Shown here piece after piece: positions 8,736 through 18,085 of a stretch of 64,000 nt of DNA. Numbering within the stretch: position 1 is the first letter of the stretch; every line of letters starts with the position of its first letter. A program made the position numbers and the translations under genes. A model generated the notes under the pieces. It was not told where the DNA came from. It saw nothing but the letters and a program-made list of their open reading frames with translations, and did no database searches. This DNA comes from Enhygromyxa salina (lineage in GTDB: Bacteria; Myxococcota_A; Polyangia; Nannocystales; Nannocystaceae): NCBI RefSeq assembly GCF_002994635.1, contig NZ_PVNL01000138.1:211761-275760 (forward strand). Reading direction: 5' to 3'.

Positions 8736-10526
8736 CTACTTGAGCCTGTAGACTTCGTGCTGATACTTGCAGTCGTTGGAGATGTTGGTCGAAAGATCCG
8801 GCGTGTGCCGGCCCTTGCCCGACCCTACGCGCGACACCTGGAATTGGTTTCGCTCGAATTGAAAGGTCGGCACTCGTTTGGCCCTCCAGTTGGCGCTCCA
8901 TTCGAAATGCTCAAGGTAGCACGGGGGTGCACTGACCGGATCTTTCCTCCTGCGCGCGATCAACCAGTCTGCGCACTCCACCTTCAACTCCACCGCCAGA
9001 AGGTTGCCTAAAGGAAGTCCGAGCATGAAATTCCTTCGCTTAGTGGGCACGAGTCGAAAAGGAGTGTCCTGAACGCTGACGGCCTTCGCCGTGAGTCCTC
9101 CGCGGACGTGGGGACCGGAGAAGGGGGCCTTGAAATTCGCAAGCGAGTCTCGCATGGGCTTTTGAGGCGGCTTCCACTGCGTCTCCACTGCCCCATGCTG
9201 GTACTCCGAGCGGCGGACATCGTCGAGGACGACCTGGTGATAGCCGAACTCCCACTCGTCAGCGGCCGCCGTCCCCACATTCGTGACATTGACATCGGCA
9301 TCGGCGATCATCTGGTTGGGTTGGAAGAGATCCTTGCCCGGCTCCATTTCGCCAATGTGCACCCCACCCGGCGGCGTTGTTTTCGTCACGACACTCGGGC
9401 GAACGACGCTCATGTCGTCACATGTCACGCTCTCTTCATTGTCGCAATCAATGGAAATGCTTCGCGGTCCTCCGATCTCCAAATCCATGACTTGGAGCGT
9501 TTTGTGGCCAACTATGCCGTCGACGCGCAATTCTTGGTGACCTCGCTCGTTGCGCTGAAAATCCTGGAACGCCTTGACGGCCTCCGCTGAGGCGGCATTA
9601 TAGACACTCCCGTAAGGCAGTTTGATCTTCCTCGAAATTTCGTGACCGTTTTTGCACAGCCACCTCCGCAGAAATTGGTGCACGACTTTCACGGATGGCC
9701 CTTTCGACTCCTTCCCCGTCACGTTTTTCGATAGCACAAAGGGATTGGCCTGCATTAGACGAATTTTGCACATCCATGGATCGTCTCGCCAAATTCCTTC
9801 CGTATCCGGATACCCCGCTCCCAAACACTCGGCCCACCTCACTGGATCCCACTCGGACCGTTGAACGTTGGCGCTACCTCGGTCTTGGTCGGCATTGACG
9901 GGTCGACGTGGAGGGCCAGCGTGCTCGGAACCCGGGCCGCGATTCGTCGTGGGAGCGTCATTGAGCAGGTCTTCAACCGATTTCCCCCGGACAACGTCGG
10001 CGGCCACGGTATTCGCGTGACGCTCGTACTCGTCGTCTTTCGTCCCGATGCCACCGGCGAGTTGCACGCCCTGGCGCTGCTGCACTACGTGGGCGGCCTC
10101 ATGGGCAGCCAATTCGAGGCTCGGCGAACCGTCAAACCCCACCCGATCGCCGATCGTATACGCGCGCGCGCCGATGGCCTTGCTCGCGGCAGCGGCTCGA
10201 TCTCCCACGAAGGCTTGGAAGTGGCTGAGGTCGTGCTTGCCGAACGAAGACTGGATGCGGTAGAAGTGGGGTAACCGCGAACCGGTGCCAGAGACCCCGC
10301 TCGCAGCGGCGTCTTGCACTCGTCCACGCCGGGCTGTCGCGCTCGGGCTCGCGCCCGCACCCTGACGCTGAACCGGATCGTCGTCTTCGGCCGCGCAGTC
10401 GGTGCACTGTCGCTGCACGACCGGCAGATTGGAGCTTAGAGTTGGCTGAGCCTGCGTTGTGGACGCGCGGCGAAAGACGGTGGTTTCGGGCTCCGAGTCG
10501 GGGTGGCCTCCTGCGAACTCCGACAT
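8736..10526 (-). CDS. DUF4157 domain protein with HExxH motif and peptidoglycan-binding-like segment
   Basis: The 596-aa protein has a low-complexity N terminus with VQRQ motifs typical of the family. Next comes a DUF4157 domain (about 80-170) with FGKHDLSHFQAFVGD, AYTIGDRVGF and the zincin-like HEAAH in ELAAHEAAHVVQQ. A middle segment (AVKAFQDFQRN ... VDGIVGHKTLQVM) matches the PG_binding_1 repeat pattern. The C-terminal part has a CARDB-like beta stretch (ADVNVTNVGTAAADEW) and a Lys/Arg-rich tail. In known genomes DUF4157 proteins sit with extracellular contractile injection systems or polymorphic toxins, but no sheath, tube or baseplate gene is present here. Base composition is lower in GC than the core genes, which suggests acquisition. 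Confidence 0.75.
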   Translation of the reverse strand: MSEFAGGHPDSEPETTVFRRASTTQAQPTLSSNLPVVQRQCTDCAAEDDDPVQRQGAGASPSATARRGRVQDAAASGVSGTGSRLPHFYRIQSSFGKHDLSHFQAFVGDRAAAASKAIGARAYTIGDRVGFDGSPSLELAAHEAAHVVQQRQGVQLAGGIGTKDDEYERHANTVAADVVRGKSVEDLLNDAPTTNRGPGSEHAGPPRRPVNADQDRGSANVQRSEWDPVRWAECLGAGYPDTEGIWRDDPWMCKIRLMQANPFVLSKNVTGKESKGPSVKVVHQFLRRWLCKNGHEISRKIKLPYGSVYNAASAEAVKAFQDFQRNERGHQELRVDGIVGHKTLQVMDLEIGGPRSISIDCDNEESVTCDDMSVVRPSVVTKTTPPGGVHIGEMEPGKDLFQPNQMIADADVNVTNVGTAAADEWEFGYHQVVLDDVRRSEYQHGAVETQWKPPQKPMRDSLANFKAPFSGPHVRGGLTAKAVSVQDTPFRLVPTKRRNFMLGLPLGNLLAVELKVECADWLIARRRKDPVSAPPCYLEHFEWSANWRAKRVPTFQFERNQFQVSRVGSGKGRHTPDLSTNISNDCKYQHEVYRLK

Positions 10527-10580
10527 CGTCCGGGACAAAGTGGGGCGGACTCGATGTTGTGGTGTTTTGTTGGACGGAGG

Positions 10581-11310
10581 ATGATACAGCGAAACGTCGC
10601 CGACGTGCTCGAGGGGCACGTCGAGTTGGAGGTCGAGTGCATCGACCGTATGTACCTCAACCTCTACGTCCCCATCCTGCAGAGCGAACGGGGGGTCGCG
10701 CACTTTTGGCGGAAGCACCGTGGCCACTCGTTCGCGTCGTCAGCTCTGATGGCGCCGATGACGGAGACGTTCATCAGGTCGATCGAGCGCTTTGCCGAGC
10801 GCGAGGTGATCGACCTGGTGAAGCTCCACAAGAAGCAGCGCAAGGAGGATGTCGCCAAGGCCTACCTGAAGAACTTCAAAGCCAAGGAGGGACCACCGGG
10901 CGTCGGGGCTGCGCCTCGGCGACCCGCGCGTGCCCGCGCTGCTTTCGGCGATTTTGTTTTTCCGACTCTTGCCCCGTGGCTTCACCAACAAACATCTGCG
11001 CGAACTCATGGCGCAACTGCTGGGCCTCGCTCCCGGCCATTTCACCCAGGGCAAGATGACCTACGACCTACGTCTCCTCCGGCTGCACGGGCTTATCGAA
11101 CGGATCCCGAACTCGCACCGGTACGAAGTCACGGACTTCGGCTTCCGAGTGGCGCTCTTGATCACCCGCACCTACAACCGCGTGCTCCGTCCGGGACACG
11201 CCGCCGTCCACGACACTCAGCCACCGGCACCGATCCCCCTGCGGAAAGCCTTCAACAAGGTCGATGAAGTGGTGACCAAGCTGTGGAAAACGGGGAGGCT
11301 CGCCGCCTGA
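10581..11310 (+). pseudogene. remnant of a conserved hypothetical gene: N and C termini joined out of frame, middle deleted
   Basis: The first part (frame of the ATG at 10581) encodes MIQRNVADVLEGHVELEVEC, then IDRMYLNLYVP and so on, about 105 residues ending near FKAKEG. From about 10900 a different frame encodes SGLRLGDPRVPALLSAILFF, then RLLPRGFTNKHLRELM, MTYDLRLLRLHGLIERIP and YEVTDFG, ending at the TGA at 11310. From memory, both ends match one widespread uncharacterised family of roughly 450 residues whose members begin 'QRNVADVL...IDRMYLNVYVP' and end with a winged-helix-like 'MTYDLRRL...RIP' segment. About 200-250 central codons are therefore missing, and the junction (about 10885-10905) shifts frame. 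A good GGAGG lies directly before the ATG. Confidence 0.7.
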
Positions 11311-11356
11311 ACCAAACTTGACTCAAACGCCCACGAAATTGGGTGTCAAGGGATCT

Positions 11357-11382
11357 AGCTCTCGCCGGGGCGGAGCTTTTTT
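11357..11382 (+). terminator. probable intrinsic terminator after the pseudogene
   Basis: An AGCTC...GAGCT stem with an inner GCC/GGC pairing is followed at once by six T residues. It lies 47 bp after the pseudogene stop and before the kinase gene. Confidence 0.6.
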
Positions 11383-11436
11383 GCTAGATTTTCTCGCGCG
11401 TTCGCGGACCGTGCGCCCAGGCGGCAGGAGTCGGCT

Positions 11437-13323
11437 TTGAAGTGCCAAGATGTCCGTGCGGCTCTCATGACTGACGCAGCGCCTTACCGGATCGGACGCC
11501 TGCTCGGGCGGGGAGCGGTCGCCAGCGTGCACGCGGTCACGGACGCCGACGGGGCCGTGTTCGCGGGTAAGTTCCTGCACGCGTCGCGCGACGGAGACGA
11601 GAGCGCGACGGCGCGGTTTGGGCAAGAGGCGCGGCTGCTCGAGGGGCTGTCGCACCCCAACTTGGTCCGGGTCGACGGCAGCGCGATCGGGATCGACGAG
11701 GCCGGCAATCAGCGCAGCTTCGTCCGCATGGAGCTCGTCGAAGGGTCTGGGCTCGACGTGCTGGTCGCCCGGGAGGCGCCGATGCCCGAGGGCCGGGTGG
11801 CCGAGCTCGGGCGGCAGCTGGCCGAGGGGCTGGCCTACGCGCACGGACACGGGATCGTGCACCGCGATCTCAAGCCCGCGAACGTGCTGGTCGCGGGAGC
11901 GGGCGCCGACTTGGTCCTGAAGATCGCGGACTTTGGGATGGCTCGGGCCAGCTCGTTGGCGGGAGTCGAGGCCGGCGCCCTGACCGTGCTCGGGACCCCC
12001 GACTACATGGCGCCAGAGTCGATCGAGCCGCTCGCCGTCGACGCCCGCGCCGATCTCTACGCGCTCGGCTGCATGCTGTTCGAGATGCTGACGGCCAGCG
12101 TGCCGTTCCCGGCGGCGACCCCGTTTGGGGTGCTCCGTCGCCACCGTGAAGATCCGGTCCCGCCGCTGCCCGAAGATCTGTCGCCCGAGCTGCGAGCGGT
12201 GGTTCAGAGCCTGCTCGCGAAATCGCCGGCCGATCGACCGCCCTCGGCCGGGATCGTGGCCCGGCGCCTGGCACAGCTCGCCGATGGCGAGTCGGCGCTC
12301 GCGCTGGTCGGCGAGACTGCGAGCGGGGTCGCGTCGATCGAGTCCTCGTGTGCCGGCTGCGGCCACGCGCTGGTCGCCCATGTCGCGGTGTGCCTCAACT
12401 GCGGGCTCGCCAGCGCGACCCTCGAGGCTGGCAACCATGGCGTGGTGATCACGGGGCCCGGCGAGGTCGGCGACAAGATGGACGACCAGCTGCGCCAACA
12501 GCTGCTCGGGTGGCTCAAACAAAACCCGCAGCTCGGGCTCGAGGGTGGCAAGTGGCTGCGCGAGCGGATCCCCCGGCTGCCGGTCGTTTTCGTCACGAAG
12601 GTGAGTGAGCGCAGCGCGAAGGCGATGGTGGCGTCGTTGACCGCGCTGGGGTTCGCCGCCGAGCCGATCGAGGGGTCGTCGATCCGCCACCCGCTGATCC
12701 GGTCCAAGGCGAGCAAGCTCGCGGGGCGGGTCGGGGTGATCGCGCTGACCTCGATGGGTGGCATGTTCAACAATGGCGTCGGCGTGATCGCGGTCTTGGC
12801 CGTTGGCGCGATCGGGGCGGTGGTCGGGACCACGGTGCACTCGGCGAGGTCGGTGACCCGCAGCACGGGCCGCAGTCCAGACACGCTCGGGCCCCAGCTG
12901 CGCGCGGCGTTCGATGACGTCGAGGCGCTGATCCCTGCGCTGGACCAACCCCGCCATCGCCACGCGCTGCGGGCCGTGATCCGCCAGGTGCTCGCGCTGC
13001 GCAACCGGATCGGGGCCGAACAAGATGACCAGCTGGCGCTCGCGCTGACCCGCGCGACCGCGACGACCGGCACGCTCGCGCGCATTGATCGGCAGCTGTC
13101 CGCCGTCGACCTCAACCTCGCCGACGACAACACCCGCGCGCTGCTGCATCAGCGCGATCTGTGGTCGGGGCGCATGCTCGAGCTGTCGGGGTCGCTCGAG
13201 GGCCTGCGGACCCGAGCGACGGCCACCAAGCTGCGCGCGGCCGAGGCCGACGATGATGATGATGACGCGCTCGGTGACCTGCGGGCCCGCGTCGAGGCGC
13301 TCGAGGAGGTCCAGGGCCTGTGA
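11437..13323 (+). CDS. membrane Ser/Thr protein kinase with zinc ribbon
   Basis: This 628-aa Hanks-type kinase has an intact catalytic set: glycine loop GRGAVASV (24-31), Lys45 in FAGKFL, HRDLKPAN (142-149), DFG (165-167) and APE (192-194). After the kinase domain (about 15-285) comes a CxxC...CxxC zinc ribbon (Cys305/308/319/322), a soluble segment that may bind ligand, a hydrophobic stretch (about 432-466, probably membrane-inserted) and a C-terminal helical region with an acidic DDDDD cluster. The TTG start is preferred because AGGAG lies six bases before it; an ATG ten codons later is the alternative. It overlaps the following pseudokinase gene by four bases. Confidence 0.88.
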   Translation: MKCQDVRAALMTDAAPYRIGRLLGRGAVASVHAVTDADGAVFAGKFLHASRDGDESATARFGQEARLLEGLSHPNLVRVDGSAIGIDEAGNQRSFVRMELVEGSGLDVLVAREAPMPEGRVAELGRQLAEGLAYAHGHGIVHRDLKPANVLVAGAGADLVLKIADFGMARASSLAGVEAGALTVLGTPDYMAPESIEPLAVDARADLYALGCMLFEMLTASVPFPAATPFGVLRRHREDPVPPLPEDLSPELRAVVQSLLAKSPADRPPSAGIVARRLAQLADGESALALVGETASGVASIESSCAGCGHALVAHVAVCLNCGLASATLEAGNHGVVITGPGEVGDKMDDQLRQQLLGWLKQNPQLGLEGGKWLRERIPRLPVVFVTKVSERSAKAMVASLTALGFAAEPIEGSSIRHPLIRSKASKLAGRVGVIALTSMGGMFNNGVGVIAVLAVGAIGAVVGTTVHSARSVTRSTGRSPDTLGPQLRAAFDDVEALIPALDQPRHRHALRAVIRQVLALRNRIGAEQDDQLALALTRATATTGTLARIDRQLSAVDLNLADDNTRALLHQRDLWSGRMLELSGSLEGLRTRATATKLRAAEADDDDDDALGDLRARVEALEEVQGL

Positions 13324-15329
13324 CCGCGCTGCCGAATTCTGTCGATCTGGCGGCGGCGCTGGGACCCGAAGCCAGCGGCGCGGTCGTGCTCGCCGGGCCC
13401 ACGCGGGTCGGCAACGAGCGGCGCTGGCAGCTGCGCCTGGCCGACGGTCGCGCGGCCGTGCTCGCGCAGCTCGTCGAAGAGCTGGCCAACGACGAGTGCG
13501 TGCGGCGTCGCTACCGACGCGACGTCGAGCGGCTGGCGGCCCTCGACCTGCAGGACGTCGCGCCGCTGATCACCTGGGGCCCCGCGCAGGACGACGGGCC
13601 CCCGTGGCGCCTGCGCCCGCACGCCCCCGGCCAGACCCTCGAAGCCTGGCTCGAGACCCGGGCGCCCGCGCCCGCCGACGAGGTCGCGGCGATCCTCGCG
13701 ACGCTGTGCGATCGCCTGGCGCGGCTGCACGACCTGGGCATGGTGATCCGCGATCTCTCGCCAGCCAAGATCGCGCTGACGGACGAGGGCCCGGTGTTCG
13801 TCGACATTGGCCTGGCGCGCGTCGACATCCTCTCGACGCGGACGGCCGCCAGCCTGGTGCTCGAGGGCTCGCCCTACACCGCGCCGGAGCTGCTGATGCG
13901 CACCGCCGTCGATGGCCGCGCGGATCTGTATGGTGTCGGGGTCCTGGCGTTTCGGGCGCTGACCGGGCAGCTCCCGTTCCCGGACACCCACGCGCTGCTG
14001 CGACCGGTGGGTCCGTCTCCGCGTCCGCGCTCGATCCAGCCTGAGGTGCCCGAGCCGATCGACGCGCTCGTCGCCAGCTTGCTGGACGCCGATCCAACCG
14101 CGAGGCCGCGCGCGGCCGGCCTGGTCGCCGACGTGCTGCGTGGCCAGGCCCAGCTGGGCGCGCTGGTGCCAGGTCAGTCGAGCTGCCAGAGCTGCGGCGC
14201 CGCGATGCCGCTCGGACAGCGGCTGTGCACGGCGTGCGGCAAGCTGGCGGTCCAGTTTCGGCATGCCGGGCCCGAGACCGACCCGAACACGCGGGTGAAG
14301 CTGGTCCTGCGCAAGGTCAAGGAAGACGCCGAGCCAATGGCGGCGCTGCAGCAGCTGAGCGCGGAGCTGTGCGAGGGCCAGGCGCCGGCCTTGAACTTCG
14401 TCGTCGGCGACGCGCGCATGTACTCCAAGCAGGAGATCGAGCGGCGGATCCCCCTGCCCTGCACGCTCTTCAACGATCTCGATCCCGACACGGCCGCGCG
14501 GATCCAGCAGCGCTACGCCGCCAAGGGCATCGAGCTGAAGATCGTCGAGCTCGACGCCCAAGATCGCGGTGAGGGTGCGGGCGCGCTGACCCGTGGGCAG
14601 CGGCGTACCGGCGTGGTCTTGGGCGGCGTGGCCGTGCTCGCGGCCGGGGCCGCGCTGGTGGTCGGGGCGCCAGCCATCGTGGTGATCCCCAGCCTCTTGC
14701 TGGGCGGCGCGGCGCTTGGCGGCCTGCTCCTGCACGGGTTTCGCAAGGCCAACCGGAAGCGGCTCGAGCGGTGGGGTCGCTCGCTGATGTGCCTGCGCGC
14801 GGGTCCGACTGCGCTGCCCGCCTCGGATCCGCTGGTCGCGCGGCTGTCTGCGCTGATCCAGGACCAACCCGCGGCCGACCTGCGGCAGCTGCTGGGTGAG
14901 CTCGCGTTGATCGTCCAGCGTCTGGTCGATCACCGCGCGAGCAACCAGGGCGAGGCCGCACAGATCGACATGGCGACCGAGCCCGTCGGCGCGCTGGTCT
15001 CACAGATCGAGCGGCGCGTCGCGCTGATCAACGCGATCGATGCGGAGCTGGCCGAGCTCGACGAAGGTCTGCTGGTGCGTGGCCTCGCCGCGGCCAAGGC
15101 CCGGGAGGAGCCCGACGCTGCCCAGGTCAAGCTGCTCGACGGTCTCGATCGCCTGCGCGAGCTCGAGGTCCGCCGGGCCCAGAGCGTCACCGCGATCCTC
15201 GCGGCGGCCGACCTGATGCGCCGGGCCGTCGAGCTCGGGCTCGCGGTGCACGACGCCGAGCAAGAGCACGAACGGCACGTCCGCGCGGCCATGCTGGCGC
15301 TCGGGGCCGCGGCCGAGCCCGAGTCCTGA
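13320..15329 (+). CDS. pseudokinase paralogue with zinc ribbon and membrane segment
   Basis: The 669-aa protein has the same order as its upstream neighbour: kinase-like fold, CxxC...CxxC zinc ribbon (Cys289/292/303/306), hydrophobic membrane region (about 435-480) and helical tail. The catalytic residues have decayed. No glycine-rich loop or VAIK lysine is visible. The catalytic loop reads IRDLSPAK instead of HRDLKPAN, so the HRD His is lost and the metal-binding Asn becomes Lys150. DFG has become DIG (162-164). APE is kept. It therefore probably cannot phosphorylate and may instead regulate or heterodimerise with the kinase. The GTGA overlap implies coupled translation and stoichiometric production. 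Confidence 0.82.
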   Translation: MTALPNSVDLAAALGPEASGAVVLAGPTRVGNERRWQLRLADGRAAVLAQLVEELANDECVRRRYRRDVERLAALDLQDVAPLITWGPAQDDGPPWRLRPHAPGQTLEAWLETRAPAPADEVAAILATLCDRLARLHDLGMVIRDLSPAKIALTDEGPVFVDIGLARVDILSTRTAASLVLEGSPYTAPELLMRTAVDGRADLYGVGVLAFRALTGQLPFPDTHALLRPVGPSPRPRSIQPEVPEPIDALVASLLDADPTARPRAAGLVADVLRGQAQLGALVPGQSSCQSCGAAMPLGQRLCTACGKLAVQFRHAGPETDPNTRVKLVLRKVKEDAEPMAALQQLSAELCEGQAPALNFVVGDARMYSKQEIERRIPLPCTLFNDLDPDTAARIQQRYAAKGIELKIVELDAQDRGEGAGALTRGQRRTGVVLGGVAVLAAGAALVVGAPAIVVIPSLLLGGAALGGLLLHGFRKANRKRLERWGRSLMCLRAGPTALPASDPLVARLSALIQDQPAADLRQLLGELALIVQRLVDHRASNQGEAAQIDMATEPVGALVSQIERRVALINAIDAELAELDEGLLVRGLAAAKAREEPDAAQVKLLDGLDRLRELEVRRAQSVTAILAAADLMRRAVELGLAVHDAEQEHERHVRAAMLALGAAAEPES

Positions 15330-15335
15330 GCGAGC

Positions 15336-16643
15336 TCAGCCGAGCCGGATCTGGGCTTTGCCTGGTGGCTGGGTGAGCGGCAAGAACGTGGCCTTGGGTA
15401 TGGATCCGAGCGGCTGTGGCCGCACGCCCCAGTTTGAGAGGGTGCGGGCGACGTGGACCAGGAACATGGCGCCCTCGAGCAGCGCGACGTGATAGCCCAG
15501 GCAAAAGTGCGGGCCGCCGCCGAACTGGCAGTTCTCCAGGGCGGTGGGCTTGCGGTCGTGGTCGAGCCATCGCTGCGGCTGCCAGTCGTCTGGATCGGGG
15601 TACCGCTGGGGGTCGCGGGACAGGTGCAGCAAGCTGGTCGCCACCACCATGTCGGGCTCGATGACGTAGCCCTCGAGCTCGAACCGCTCGTGCGCGAGGC
15701 GAGAGTCGATCACGACCGGCGGGTACAGGCGCAGGCTCTCGCGAAAAACCGCGAGGGCGAACGGCGCGACCTGGGCCATCTCGGTTGGATCCCGCGGGAG
15801 CTCGGCGAGCGCCTGGGCTTCGTCGACCAGCCGGGTCCACGCGCTCGCTGAGCTGGCCAGGTGAAACATCGACCACGCCATCGTCGAGGCGGTGGTCTCG
15901 TGGCCGGCGAGCCCGAGCACCAGCAGGTTGTCGATCAACTCTTGCTCCGACATGCCCGCGCCGTCGTCGTCTTTGCCGTGGGCCATGGCACCGACGAGGC
16001 TGTCTCGATCCCCTTGCGCCCGGGCCTGGGCGATGATCTCGAGCATCTTGACCTCGAGCCTTCGCCGGCCCCGTCGTGCCCGCCACGCTGGCGAGCCTGG
16101 AAACATGAGCTTGATGTTGATCGCGCCATACAAGAATTCGGTGTACCAGCGCGACCAATACGGCAGATCGTCGACGTCGACGCCCATGATCCGAAAGATC
16201 ACCTCGAGCGCGATGACCTTGGCCTCTTGCACGATCGGCACGCGGTCGCGGCCACGCCAGGTCGCGATCCGCCCCTCGAGCGTCTGGGCGATGAGCTCCC
16301 CGACGCTGGCGCGGCTCAGACCCGCGGGCGTGAACGCGGAGCTGCTCGCGCCCCGCATGCGTCGATGCTGCGGCCCGTCGACGGTCAGCATCGAGCTGCC
16401 CAGAATCGGGAACTCGCGCAAGTGCGAGGAATTCGTGTCCTTGTTCTTGAGCAGCGTGAAGCCCTCGTCGGACATCACGATGAACGCGTTGTTGCCGAAG
16501 CCCAGATCAATCCAAAACACGGGTCCGAGCTGATTTTGGGCATCTCGGAGCAAGCCGACCGCGTCGCGCGAGAACCTGGGGATGTTGCCGAGGATCGGCC
16601 AGCGGCCGGGGAGTTTGGGTGCATCTCGAGCGGGCTTGGACAT
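15336..16643 (-). CDS. cytochrome P450
   Basis: The 435-aa haem monooxygenase has all P450 hallmarks: I-helix AGHETTAS (246-253), ExxR in ESLRLYPP (from 302), a PERF-like QPQRW, and the Cys-loop FGGGPHFCLG with haem-ligating Cys381. There is no N-terminal membrane anchor, so it is a soluble bacterial class enzyme needing ferredoxin partners, none of which are nearby. The substrate cannot be deduced. The ATG at 16643 is chosen over an in-frame TTG nine codons upstream. It is convergent with the pseudokinase gene (6-bp gap) and divergent from the DUF3754 gene. Confidence 0.92.
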   Translation of the reverse strand: MSKPARDAPKLPGRWPILGNIPRFSRDAVGLLRDAQNQLGPVFWIDLGFGNNAFIVMSDEGFTLLKNKDTNSSHLREFPILGSSMLTVDGPQHRRMRGASSSAFTPAGLSRASVGELIAQTLEGRIATWRGRDRVPIVQEAKVIALEVIFRIMGVDVDDLPYWSRWYTEFLYGAINIKLMFPGSPAWRARRGRRRLEVKMLEIIAQARAQGDRDSLVGAMAHGKDDDGAGMSEQELIDNLLVLGLAGHETTASTMAWSMFHLASSASAWTRLVDEAQALAELPRDPTEMAQVAPFALAVFRESLRLYPPVVIDSRLAHERFELEGYVIEPDMVVATSLLHLSRDPQRYPDPDDWQPQRWLDHDRKPTALENCQFGGGPHFCLGYHVALLEGAMFLVHVARTLSNWGVRPQPLGSIPKATFLPLTQPPGKAQIRLG

Positions 16644-16777
16644 CGTCGACGCGCAGAAGGCTACACCCAAATCGGCGCTCGACCTTCCTGATCAACGGCT
16701 GCGGCTCGCGCAGCTGCTGCGGCCTCCTGCGGCTCCGCGTCGAGGTCGGGTCAGGTGGGTTATGCTGCGCGTGGGGC

Positions 16778-18025
16778 ATGGCTCGCTTTCAAGACATTCC
16801 GGTCCCCCGCCGCGATGTGCTCGCGGCGCTGCTCGAAGACGCGGCTGCGACCGACGACGGAGCCCCCGGCTGCGCGACCATGGGCGCGCTGTTCGAGACG
16901 CTGACCGCGATCTACCACTTCGAGTTCCACGCCGAGCTCGAGCTCATGAAGCGCAGCTACGCGCCGTTCAATCCGGATCTCGACGACGAGCGATTTGACG
17001 TGGCGACCGTGCCCAACCAGGCGCGAGCGGAGCTGCTCAACGAGCGGCTCCGCTCGGTGCTCGAGCGTGGCAATTATCGCAGGCTGACGGACGATGACGT
17101 CGCCCACGCGTTCGCCGAGCGCTCGTTGTTTCCGCTCAGCGTGGTCGTCGACACCTCCGTGTACCAAGAATTCGTGATCTACGCCCGCGGCGAGACCGAG
17201 CGCGCGGCCGAGGTCCCGCGCTGGTACGGGCTGCGCCAGCGGGTGGTTCAGGTCCCGACCTTCGATCGCGTGTGCCTGTACATCCGGCTCGAGCCGGAGA
17301 CCGGGCTCGAGCCGGCGCAGGTCAAGCGGTCCCGCGCCAAGTTCGAGCCGGGCACGACGATCCTCAAGTTGTTTCGCAACATCCCCAAGGCCGACCTCGA
17401 GATCTTGTTTCCCAATTGCCAGCTCGAGATGCGCGCGTCGGACAAGCTGTTCTTTGGTGTGCCAGCGCTGCTGGGCGGGATCCCGGTGATCGCGAAGATG
17501 ATCCCGGCTGCGTTCGCGCTGGCGATCTTGTTGGGGCTTCGCCGCGGCGAGATCGACACAGGCTCGATCATCACGGGGCTGACTGGGCTGGTCGTGCTCG
17601 GGGCCTATCTGTTCCGTCAGTGGGGGAAGTTCAGGAACCGCCGGGTGCTGTTCAACAAGGAGCTGTCCGAGAACCTGTACTTTCGCAACCTCGACAACAA
17701 CGAGGGGGTACTGACGCGGCTGGTCGACGAGGCCGAGGAAGAGGAGTGCAAGGAGGCGCTGCTGGCCTACTACTTCTTGCATCGCGCAGCTGACGGGCAG
17801 ACCTCGAAGGCTTTGACCGCGCCCGAACTCGACGCCGCCGTCGAGGCCTGGCTCAGCGAGCGGTTCCGCGTCACGATCGACTTCGAGGTTGGCGACGCGC
17901 TGACCAAGCTCGAGGCCCTGGGCCTGGTCGTTCGCGACGAGCAGCAGCGCTACACCGCCTGCGCCCCCGACAACGCCCTCGCCCAGCTCCGCGCCCGCTG
18001 GGACACAATCCTGAGCCCAAGCTAA
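16778..18025 (+). CDS. DUF3754 / TMEM143-like membrane protein
   Basis: The 415-aa protein has the DUF3754 signature: an N-terminal soluble region with FERTCLYIRL-like 'FDRVCLYIRL', 'LKLFRNIPKADLEILFPN' and MRASDKLFFGVPALLGGIP. Two or three hydrophobic segments follow (about 226-255 and 264-282), then 'YFRNLDNNEGVLTRLVDEAE' and EEECKEALLAYYFL. The C-terminal region includes a winged-helix-like ending. The family occurs in bacteria, plants and mitochondria (TMEM143) and has no established biochemical role. The start is the ATG at 16778, eleven bases after TATGCT. Confidence 0.85.
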   Translation: MARFQDIPVPRRDVLAALLEDAAATDDGAPGCATMGALFETLTAIYHFEFHAELELMKRSYAPFNPDLDDERFDVATVPNQARAELLNERLRSVLERGNYRRLTDDDVAHAFAERSLFPLSVVVDTSVYQEFVIYARGETERAAEVPRWYGLRQRVVQVPTFDRVCLYIRLEPETGLEPAQVKRSRAKFEPGTTILKLFRNIPKADLEILFPNCQLEMRASDKLFFGVPALLGGIPVIAKMIPAAFALAILLGLRRGEIDTGSIITGLTGLVVLGAYLFRQWGKFRNRRVLFNKELSENLYFRNLDNNEGVLTRLVDEAEEEECKEALLAYYFLHRAADGQTSKALTAPELDAAVEAWLSERFRVTIDFEVGDALTKLEALGLVVRDEQQRYTACAPDNALAQLRARWDTILSPS

Positions 18026-18085
18026 ATTTCTTTCACAGGTCGTTGAGCGTCGTGATCGAGGAGCGGCAGTGAGGGGGCCACACAG

